Shown: piece after piece, positions 57,549 through 64,000 of the stretch
Layout: each line of letters begins with the position of its first letter
How positions within the stretch are numbered: position 1 is the stretch's first letter
Assembly (NCBI RefSeq): GCF_037974265.1
Contig: NZ_CP150233.1
Span: forward strand, 5,270,001-5,334,000
Length of the DNA stretch: 64,000 nucleotides
Reading direction: 5' to 3'
DNA from: Paenibacillus sp. FSL R5-0623
GTDB taxonomy: Bacteria; Bacillota; Bacilli; Paenibacillales; Paenibacillaceae
The notes under the pieces: generated by a model
Database searches by the model: none
Seen by the model: the letters and a program-made list of their open reading frames with translations, nothing else
Told to the model about the DNA's origin: nothing
Translations under genes and position numbers: made by a program

Positions 57549-58615
57549 ACAGATTGCTGCTCCAGTTGTGCAATGGCCGCCATTACCGCTTCTTCCGTAT
57601 CTTCAACAACAAGTGGCTCAGTCGCTACTGTTTTGATCGCAATATTAGGATCTTTCAGGCCATTACCTGTCAGTACACAAACTACAGTCTCTCCGCCTTT
57701 AAAGTACCCTTCACTCTTCAGTTTGTATACACCGGCAAGGGAAGCCGCAGAAGCAGGTTCAGCAAAAATTCCTTCCCGAGAAGCAAGTGTTCGATACGCT
57801 GTCAGGATTTGTTCATCCGTTACATAGTTGATCTGTCCACCAGATTCCTCAGCTGCAGCTACCGCCGTTTTCCAGCTCGCCGGATTACCGATTCGAATTG
57901 CTGTTGCTACCGTTTCAGGTTCAAGGATCGGCTCACCTTTGACAATGGCCATCGCACCTTCTGCTTCGAAACCAACCATACGTGGAAGCGTGCTGGACTT
58001 GCCTGCCTCTTTATATTCTTTGAAACCTTTCCAATAAGCCGAGATATTACCCGCATTACCGACTGGAATAGCCAGAACGTCAGGCGCTTCGCCAAGTTGT
58101 TCAATGACTTCAAACGCTGCTGTCTTCTGTCCTTCAATCCGGAACGGATTCACAGAGTTTACAAGCGTGATCGGATGTTTGGCTGTGATCTCACGCACAA
58201 TCTCCAGTGCACGGTCAAAGTTACCATTAATCGCGATCACCTTAGCTCCATAGATCATGGCTTGGGCCAGTTTACCCAGTGCAATGTTGTTATTCGGGAT
58301 CAGTACGATACAATTGAGGCCACCACGTGCGGCGTAGGCCGCTGCAGCTGCTGACGTATTACCTGTGGATGCACACATGATCGTACGGCTGCCCTCTTCC
58401 ATAGCTTTGGCAACAGCCATAACCATACCGCGGTCTTTGAAAGATCCCGTAGGGTTCAAACCTTCGTATTTGAAGTAAACATTCAAACCGAGTTCCTCAG
58501 ACAGATTCTCTGCATGAATCAACGGTGTATTTCCTTCCTGAAGCGTAAGCAGGGGTGTATTTTCATTAACTGGAAGGTGCTCTCTGTACGTTTGCAAAAG
58601 TCCTTGATATCTCAT
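57545..58615 (-). CDS. thrC: Threonine synthase
   Basis: A 356-residue fold-II PLP enzyme with Lys60 in NPTGSFKDRGM, STGNTSAAAAAYAARGG (phosphate-binding side) and AIPVGNAGNISAYWKGF. Its length is the short Bacillus type. AAAGGAG stands ten bases before the ATG. Confidence 0.96.
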   Translation of the reverse strand: MRYQGLLQTYREHLPVNENTPLLTLQEGNTPLIHAENLSEELGLNVYFKYEGLNPTGSFKDRGMVMAVAKAMEEGSRTIMCASTGNTSAAAAAYAARGGLNCIVLIPNNNIALGKLAQAMIYGAKVIAINGNFDRALEIVREITAKHPITLVNSVNPFRIEGQKTAAFEVIEQLGEAPDVLAIPVGNAGNISAYWKGFKEYKEAGKSSTLPRMVGFEAEGAMAIVKGEPILEPETVATAIRIGNPASWKTAVAAAEESGGQINYVTDEQILTAYRTLASREGIFAEPASAASLAGVYKLKSEGYFKGGETVVCVLTGNGLKDPNIAIKTVATEPLVVEDTEEAVMAAIAQLEQQSV

Positions 58616-58730
58616 TGTGGGTAAACTCCTTTATGTTTTAATAATCTGAAATGATGACCTGTTGAACCGGATATGATTAACTTGTACGTTATAACTGAAA
58701 TAATTGAGATGCCGTATGGGATAAGGACAA

Positions 58731-60017
58731 TTATCCTTCGACCCGGTAGACACTCTTAATGCGGCGAATGACGCTGAGTGATTCAAAATGTTTTAACACT
58801 TTATCCATGCTTGCCTTACTTGCATTATGTGTAACGATAATGATCTCGGCATCCGGGTTGTGCTCATTCGGCTGTTGAACAACCGACGCCAGACTGACAT
58901 CATATTCTGCGAAAATTTGTGTAATTTGTGCCAATACACCGGCTTTGTCGTCTACGTGTAGTAAAATAAAGTTTTTCGACACGATCTGCTCGTCGCTTTG
59001 TAGTCGCTTAATCTTATAAGGCACAATTGCTTTGAGACCGTTCACGCCAAGTTTAAGGTTTTTGGTAACCGCCACAATGTCAGCTACAACCGAAGTTGCC
59101 GTTGGGAGTTCTCCCGCACCCGCACCGTAGAACATCGTCTCCCCTACAGCTTCACCGTGTACATATACTGCGTTGAACACACCGTTGACTGAAGCAATCG
59201 GGTGATTCTGTCTAACCATTGTCGGCTGAACGCTGATCGTGATCTCATCGCCAATACGGTCCGCAATACCAAGTAACTTCATCTCATAGCCCAATCTTTT
59301 GGCATACATAATGTCTTCACGAGTTACGGAGGATATTCCTTTAACGGTCACATCCTTCAACTCCACATTGGTGCGGAAACCGAGTGTACTCAAGATCGCC
59401 ATTTTGCGAGCTGCGTCAAGTCCCTCCACATCGGAAGTTGGATCCGATTCGGCATATCCCAGAGCCTGTGCTTCAGCCAGCACTTCTTCATAGGATGCAC
59501 CCTCCTGACTCATTTTGGTCAGAATAAAGTTCGTTGTTCCGTTCACAATCCCCATAATGCGGGTAATCCGGTCAGAAGAGAAACCTTCAATCAGCGTACG
59601 AATGATCGGAATCCCTCCAGCAACACTCGCCTCATAGAACACGTCACATTGTTTTTCCTGTGCCTTCGCCAAAATCTCTGTACCATGAAGTGCCATGAGA
59701 TCTTTGTTTGCTGTTACGATATGCTTCCCACGTTCCAACGCTTCAAGAATATACTCCTTCGTCTGATCAATGCCGCCCATGACTTCAACGATGACATCAA
59801 TATCCGGATGACGAATGACTTCCCAAGGATCTTCCGTAAGCTTGGCACGGTCTACAGCAATAACACGTTCTTTCTCTGTATTTTTCACTGCGATCTTCTC
59901 GATGACAATCGGCGATCCAACCTGACTGCTCAGATCCTCCTGATTCCCTTCCACAATGCGAACGACTCCCGTTCCGACAGTTCCCAGACCCAACAATCCG
60001 ACTTTTACTGGTTTCAC
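58731..60017 (-). CDS. hom: Homoserine dehydrogenase
   Basis: The 428-residue enzyme has the Rossmann motif GLLGLGTVGTGV (8-19), ANKDLMALHG, the catalytic region GIVNGTTNFILT and a C-terminal ACT domain (about 350-428) for feedback control. The start is GTG 60017 with GGGGG ten bases before. It is the first threonine-pathway gene; a gap of about 115 bases separates it from thrC. Confidence 0.96.
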   Translation of the reverse strand: MKPVKVGLLGLGTVGTGVVRIVEGNQEDLSSQVGSPIVIEKIAVKNTEKERVIAVDRAKLTEDPWEVIRHPDIDVIVEVMGGIDQTKEYILEALERGKHIVTANKDLMALHGTEILAKAQEKQCDVFYEASVAGGIPIIRTLIEGFSSDRITRIMGIVNGTTNFILTKMSQEGASYEEVLAEAQALGYAESDPTSDVEGLDAARKMAILSTLGFRTNVELKDVTVKGISSVTREDIMYAKRLGYEMKLLGIADRIGDEITISVQPTMVRQNHPIASVNGVFNAVYVHGEAVGETMFYGAGAGELPTATSVVADIVAVTKNLKLGVNGLKAIVPYKIKRLQSDEQIVSKNFILLHVDDKAGVLAQITQIFAEYDVSLASVVQQPNEHNPDAEIIIVTHNASKASMDKVLKHFESLSVIRRIKSVYRVEG

Positions 60018-60075
60018 TAACGATCTACCCCCTAATGTCTATTCTTGTCCGTCAGTCCTGTATGTTAAAGCCTAA

Positions 60076-60513
60076 TTACCCTTGGCCTACAATACGTGTG
60101 CGTCTTACTCCAGGCATATCTTGCATTCGATCCAGCATTTCACCAATTTCGCCATGAAGATGTGTTGTTTCCACCGAAATGACAACATTGGCTCTTCCCT
60201 GAAGCGGGATACTCTGATTAATCGTGAGTACATTAGCTCCATAACCAGCTACATGTCCAAGCACACGAGACAAGATCCCTGACTGATGCTCCAGATCAAT
60301 GGAGATCGTTACAATTCTCTCGCGCTCAAGCTGGTTGATCAGATGAATCCCATCCTTGTACTTGTAAAAGGCACTCCGGCTTAATCCGACCTGTTCAACC
60401 GCCTCATGCACTGTTTTAACATCACCAGAAGCCAGTAGTTCTTTTACCTGCATGGTCTTCACCACTGCCTCTGGTAAAATATCTTCCCGTACTAAATAAT
60501 AGCGTTCGTTCAC
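60076..60513 (-). CDS. ACT-domain protein (PheB/UPF0735 type)
   Basis: A 145-residue protein with an N-terminal helix-turn-helix-like part (KTVHEAVEQVGLSRSAFYKY, about 40-59) and a C-terminal ACT domain (TISIDLEHQSGILSRVLGHV). It matches B. subtilis PheB next to pheA/obg, once thought to be a chorismate mutase; it is now regarded as a probable amino-acid-sensing regulator. I use GTG 60513, where AGAGG lies seven bases upstream. Confidence 0.85.
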   Translation of the reverse strand: MNERYYLVREDILPEAVVKTMQVKELLASGDVKTVHEAVEQVGLSRSAFYKYKDGIHLINQLERERIVTISIDLEHQSGILSRVLGHVAGYGANVLTINQSIPLQGRANVVISVETTHLHGEIGEMLDRMQDMPGVRRTRIVGQG

Positions 60514-60661
60514 AGAACGTCCTCTCCTCAAAGACTCATGTATTCATATAGTGGACATTATATAGGATCTATGACAAAAGGGCAATACATGACACGCCTA
60601 TTTTTTGAAATACGTTCCTCACAGTATACAAGTTTATCCCTCTCCTATGTCAGGAAAAAAC

Positions 60662-60708
60662 AAAAAAAAACGCAGAGTTGCGGGTCAACTTCCCACTTCT
60701 CTGCGTTC
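60662..60708 (-). terminator. Terminator of obg
   Basis: On the minus strand AACGCAGAG pairs with CTCTGCGTT and runs into nine T. It separates obg from the ACT-domain gene. Confidence 0.88.
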
Positions 60709-60743
60709 CTATATCGATCTGTCTCTCCACGGAAGACAGCTAC

Positions 60744-62054
60744 TTAGTAGTAACTGCTGCCTTCCACGAATTCGAATTCAAAGTCTCCAATACGCACGAT
60801 GGTGCCTTCTACAGCTCCGCGCTTACGTAACTCAGCGTCCACACCCATATAACGCAGTGTACGTGCGAGTTTCAGTATAGCTTCATGTGAGTTCAGTTGC
60901 ATCCGTTTCATCATGCGGTCAATCTTGGCACTTTCGACAACGAACATTTCGTTCTCACGCACAATTTTGAAACCATCGTCTTCTTTTTTGTCCAGACTGT
61001 ATACTTTACGTTCAGATACATCTGCTACCTCTTCAACCACACGCTCGTCTGGAACCTGATCCAGCAGATCAGCTGCACGATACAGAAGTTCTTGAATCCC
61101 TTTCCGGGTCAAGGATGAAATTGGCATCACTTCAATATCCGGTTGAACTTCACGAACTTGCTGTAAAAATTGCTCCAGGTTCGCTTCAGAGTCTGGCATA
61201 TCCATCTTGTTAGCTGCTACAATTTGCGTTCTCTCGGCGAGAAGTGGATTGTACAACTTCAATTCGTCATTGATTTTCTGCCAGTCTTCAAAAGGATCGC
61301 GTCCTTCTGAACCCGACATATCTACGACATGAACAATAATACGAGTACGCTCGACGTGACGCAGGAACTCATGTCCCAGTCCGACCCCTTCATGCGCACC
61401 TTCAATCAATCCAGGCAGATCGGCCATGACAAAGCTTCGGCCTTCTCCTACACCGACTACACCCAGATTCGGTGTAATGGTTGTGAAATGGTATGCACCG
61501 ATCTTTGGCTTGGCTGACGAAACGACAGAAAGCAATGTGGATTTCCCGACACTCGGGAAACCAACCAGACCAACATCTGCCATAACTTTCAGTTCGAGTA
61601 CGATGTAACGCTCTTGTCCTTCTTCACCGTTCTCAGCAAGTTCAGGTGCGGGATTGTTCGGTGTAGCAAATCGGATGTTACCCCGTCCGCCCCGACCACC
61701 ACGAGCAATAACAACCTGTTGACCGTGACGTGTCATATCCGCCAGTACTTCTCCACTGTCTTCATCCAAGATGATCGTTCCTGGTGGAATGCGCACAATC
61801 ATATTCTCCGCGTTTGCACCATGCTGACTTTTATTACGTCCCTTCTCACCACGTGGGGCCTTGAAGTGACGCTGGTAACGGAAATCCATCAACGTACGCA
61901 AACCTTCATCCACGCGGAAAATGATGTCAGCTCCTCTGCCTCCATCGCCCCCGGCAGGTCCGCCGTTTGGTACATACTTCTCACGACGGAAAGAAATAAT
62001 TCCGTCCCCTCCGTCTCCGGCTTTTACATAAATCTTCGCTTTATCTACAAACAT
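60744..62054 (-). CDS. obgE: GTPase Obg
   Basis: Obg is an essential ribosome-assembly and stress-linked GTPase. The 436-residue protein has the glycine-rich Obg fold (about 1-158, including GGPAGGDGGRGAD), G1 GFPSVGKST (165-173), G3 DLPGLIEGA, G4 NKMD and a C-terminal OCT domain. AAGGGG precedes the ATG. In B. subtilis obg and spo0B form an operon. Confidence 0.97.
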   Translation of the reverse strand: MFVDKAKIYVKAGDGGDGIISFRREKYVPNGGPAGGDGGRGADIIFRVDEGLRTLMDFRYQRHFKAPRGEKGRNKSQHGANAENMIVRIPPGTIILDEDSGEVLADMTRHGQQVVIARGGRGGRGNIRFATPNNPAPELAENGEEGQERYIVLELKVMADVGLVGFPSVGKSTLLSVVSSAKPKIGAYHFTTITPNLGVVGVGEGRSFVMADLPGLIEGAHEGVGLGHEFLRHVERTRIIVHVVDMSGSEGRDPFEDWQKINDELKLYNPLLAERTQIVAANKMDMPDSEANLEQFLQQVREVQPDIEVMPISSLTRKGIQELLYRAADLLDQVPDERVVEEVADVSERKVYSLDKKEDDGFKIVRENEMFVVESAKIDRMMKRMQLNSHEAILKLARTLRYMGVDAELRKRGAVEGTIVRIGDFEFEFVEGSSYY

Positions 62055-62071
62055 TGGTTAACCCCTTCTTC

Positions 62072-62809
62072 CTATATTCCACACGGCATTCTGAATTGTA
62101 TAAACGTATCCTCAGACGGAAACTGCTCCGTTCTGACTTTTTTTCCTTTGAGTACGGCAGTAAGCTGCCGCAGTGTTTCCGGATCGGGTGTTTGATCCCC
62201 GTCCAGTCGGACAACCACATCTCCATGATCCTGTCCGAAGTTCAAGGTCAGTTTGCGAACCTCTCCCCAAGAAGACCGGCCGCCGCCATATTGATAGGCC
62301 CTGATTGCATCCGCAATCGCCCCGGTAAGTGACTCGCCATCCTCGGGAGAGACCAGAGCACTAAGCTGCAACTCATCTTCTATTTCCACATGCAAGTCCA
62401 GCGCGATTCCACTGGCGCGAAAAGACTGAAGATAAAATACGAGGGAAGGAATACCTAATCTGGAGATTCGGCTTTCTTCTGTAACCCGCTCTTTTATTCT
62501 TTCCACACATTGCAAGGATTTATCAAGTTTGCCCAGCCGAAGATATCCATATAACACCTGAAGGTCGTTCATCCAGTCGTGTCGATGATGATTTAATGAA
62601 GCAATTGCTGTTTTTTCCATGGATTGTATGATGGCTCTGCGTTCCGCCTCCGCCTGTTTCTTCATCGCATTCACAGAAATGAGCAATACTGCGACGGACC
62701 ACAATGCGCACACGACGCTTGAGATCATCGCCGGATACAACATAACGAAAACCAAAGGAATCAGAAGTGAACATGCCGCAATCCACGGCACTCTTTTCCA
62801 AGATTTCAT
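62072..62809 (-). CDS. spo0B: Sporulation phosphotransferase Spo0B
   Basis: Spo0B passes the phosphate from Spo0F to Spo0A. The 245-residue protein has an N-terminal hydrophobic pair of helices (about 8-45) and a four-helix dimer domain with HHRHDWMNDLQVLYGYL; the histidine before DWMND (about residue 77) is the likely phosphorylation site. The ATP-like C-terminal domain is degraded, as usual for Spo0B. I use ATG 62809 because GGGGAG stands five bases upstream. It lies directly before obg. Confidence 0.87.
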   Translation of the reverse strand: MKSWKRVPWIAACSLLIPLVFVMLYPAMISSVVCALWSVAVLLISVNAMKKQAEAERRAIIQSMEKTAIASLNHHRHDWMNDLQVLYGYLRLGKLDKSLQCVERIKERVTEESRISRLGIPSLVFYLQSFRASGIALDLHVEIEDELQLSALVSPEDGESLTGAIADAIRAYQYGGGRSSWGEVRKLTLNFGQDHGDVVVRLDGDQTPDPETLRQLTAVLKGKKVRTEQFPSEDTFIQFRMPCGI

Positions 62810-62859
62810 GGCTTCTCCCCGTTCTACAAAACTCGGTTGGTATACACCCACCGTAACCA

Positions 62860-62868
62860 AGTATAACA
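62860..62868 (-). promoter_or_regulatory. Extended -10 promoter of spo0B-obg
   Basis: TGTTATACT on the minus strand fits the extended -10 form. It lies between the rpmA terminator and spo0B. Confidence 0.5.
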
Positions 62869-62908
62869 TGTCTTTTCTGCCAGTTCATTATCGAATAACC
62901 GTTGAATA

Positions 62909-62939
62909 CAAAAAACCTTCGGCAAAAATGCCGAAGGCT
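62909..62939 (-). terminator. Terminator of the rplU-prp-rpmA operon
   Basis: CCTTCGGCA pairs perfectly with TGCCGAAGG around AAAA; on the minus strand TTTTTTG follows. Confidence 0.88.
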
Positions 62940-62959
62940 CCTTAGGCGGAATGCCGATA

Positions 62960-63271
62960 TTACGCTTCTACTGCAGCTGCTACAGGAGCAACATTAACAG
63001 GATAGATGCTTACTTTTTTGCGATCGCGTCCCCAACGTTCGAATTTTACAACGCCGTCGATTTTCGCGAACAAAGTGTCATCTTTACCGATGCCAACGTT
63101 AGTTCCTGGGTGAATTTTCGTTCCGCGTTGGCGAACGAGAATGCTACCACCAGTTACAGTTTGACCATCAGCACGTTTAACACCCAGACGTTGAGCATTA
63201 CTGTCACGTCCGTTCTTCGTGGAACCTACACCTTTTTTCGATGCGAATAACTGAAGATTTAATTTCAACAT
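62960..63271 (-). CDS. rpmA: Ribosomal protein bL27
   Basis: bL27 reaches the peptidyl-transferase centre with its N-terminus. The 103-residue protein starts MLKLNLQLFASKKGVGSTKN: the nine-residue leader before ASKKG is the Firmicutes extension removed by Prp, whose gene is directly upstream. The C-terminus has a short alanine-rich tail (VAPVAAAVEA). Confidence 0.97.
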   Translation of the reverse strand: MLKLNLQLFASKKGVGSTKNGRDSNAQRLGVKRADGQTVTGGSILVRQRGTKIHPGTNVGIGKDDTLFAKIDGVVKFERWGRDRKKVSIYPVNVAPVAAAVEA

Positions 63272-63294
63272 GATTGGTTGTCCTCCTTCTTTGC

Positions 63295-63624
63295 TTATTT
63301 GAATTGCTGTATTTTAATATACTTCCCGTATGACTCTGCAATATTAGAGAGCATAACCACCATGGATTCGAGTAACAATTGTACCTGGGACCAGGTTTCC
63401 CCTCTCTCTAACATAGGTAAAGAACCGCTTAAAAAGCCATTCTTCATCTTGGCATCCATTTCGACACCGGTCAATGTTTCAATCGAGTTCACCGTACCCA
63501 CTGTAACAGCGGATACCCCGGCACATACGATGTCTTCTCCCCGCTTGGCAAAATTAGCATGCCCTTCAATGGAAAAACGTTCGATGTTCCCGTCCTCATC
63601 ACGAAAGATTTGAACGATAATCAC
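63295..63624 (-). CDS. prp: Ribosomal-processing cysteine protease Prp
   Basis: Prp trims the bL27 leader. The 109-residue protein shows His22 in EGHA and Cys34 in DIVCAGVSAV, the catalytic pair. The start is GTG 63624, six bases after AAGGTG. It lies between rplU and rpmA, as throughout Firmicutes. Confidence 0.95.
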   Translation of the reverse strand: MIIVQIFRDEDGNIERFSIEGHANFAKRGEDIVCAGVSAVTVGTVNSIETLTGVEMDAKMKNGFLSGSLPMLERGETWSQVQLLLESMVVMLSNIAESYGKYIKIQQFK

Positions 63625-63638
63625 TTATCGCACCTTCT

Positions 63639-63950
63639 TTACGCTTTGATTGTTTCGATAGTTACTTTAGTGTACGGTTGACGGTGACCTTGCTTCACAT
63701 GGTAGTTCTTTTTAGGTTTGTATTTGTATACGATAACCTTTTGTCCTTTGCCATGTTTCTCCACTTTAGCCGTTACAGTAGCTCCGGAAATCAATGGTGT
63801 ACCTGCTGTCAAACCTTGATCGTTAGATACAGCCAGGACACGGTCGAACGTTACGCTTTCGCCATCGTTCGCAGTCAATTTCTCGATGAACAGAACATCG
63901 CCCTCTTGGACTTTGTACTGTTTGCCGCCTGTTTCAATAATTGCGTACAT
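63639..63950 (-). CDS. rplU: Ribosomal protein bL21
   Basis: A 103-residue bL21: MYAIIETGGKQYKVQEGD at the N-terminus and the C-terminal KPKKNYHVKQGHRQPYT. It opens the rplU-prp-rpmA operon. AGGAGGTG stands before the ATG. Confidence 0.97.
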   Translation of the reverse strand: MYAIIETGGKQYKVQEGDVLFIEKLTANDGESVTFDRVLAVSNDQGLTAGTPLISGATVTAKVEKHGKGQKVIVYKYKPKKNYHVKQGHRQPYTKVTIETIKA

Positions 63951-64000
63951 TTGCCTTGCACCTCCTCATGTCTCAGACTCGCCCGTTCTCAGGTGACAGT
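63951..64000 (-). promoter_or_regulatory. Part of the bL21 autoregulatory leader
   Basis: The minus strand reads CTGAGAACGGGCGAGTCTGA directly upstream of the ribosome site, which resembles the 3' part of the known L21 leader. The rest is outside the window, so the call is tentative. Confidence 0.45.

Overview
The window is a chromosomal segment from an endospore-forming member of the Bacillales, most likely Paenibacillus. The sporulation genes (spoVB, a SpoIID-type protein, bofC, a SafA-like LysM protein, spo0B), the CymR regulator, the hisS T-box leader and the rRNA/tRNA layout point there. So does the gene order hisS-aspS-tcdA-rarA-cymR-mnmA, rel-dtd, recJ-apt, secDF-comN and obg-spo0B-rpmA-prp-rplU, which resembles the corresponding part of the Bacillus subtilis chromosome. 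Most genes lie on the minus strand, so they are transcribed from the right end of the window towards the left. The organism and synteny statements rest on recognised families, not on a database search.

Left part (1-28 kb). There is a truncated cysteine desulfurase, a frameshifted coiled-coil gene, cymR and mnmA, two tandem FluC genes behind rarA, and a LysR/SDR/EamA divergent module. These are followed by helD, a TetR/DUF4097/small-membrane-protein module, an ABC exporter, an AzgA-type purine permease, tcdA, aspS and hisS with its histidine T-box. A SEC-C/TPR protein, two stress-type proteins, dtd and rel complete this part. Two copies of a structured repeat of about 150-185 bp sit in front of the purine permease and between the hisS T-box terminator and the hisS start codon.

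Middle part (27-46 kb). It holds uraA, apt, recJ, a CDF-like membrane protein, secF/secD, comN, spoVB, a DUF421 protein, a small membrane protein, yajC, tgt, queA, a SpoIID/LytB protein, ruvB, ruvA, ruvC and bofC. These are housekeeping genes for nucleotide salvage, DNA repair, protein export and tRNA queuosine synthesis, mixed with sporulation genes.

Right part (46-64 kb). A complete rRNA operon reads right to left as 16S-23S-5S and then nine tRNAs (Asn, Glu, Val, fMet, Asp, Gly, Arg, Leu, Pro). Two tandem promoters precede it, and long complementary flanks bracket 16S and 23S. Upstream of it are the SafA-like gene and an amino-acid cluster (ACT-domain protein, hom, thrC, thrB, pheA, ilvE). 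The window ends with the translation/sporulation group obg, spo0B, rpmA, prp and rplU.

No prophage, CRISPR array, transposase or obvious foreign island is visible. The most interesting signals are outside the coding regions: the repeat pair and its placement in the hisS leader, several palindromes in regulatory gaps, two unlisted small genes, a decayed reading frame, and the frameshifted coiled-coil gene.
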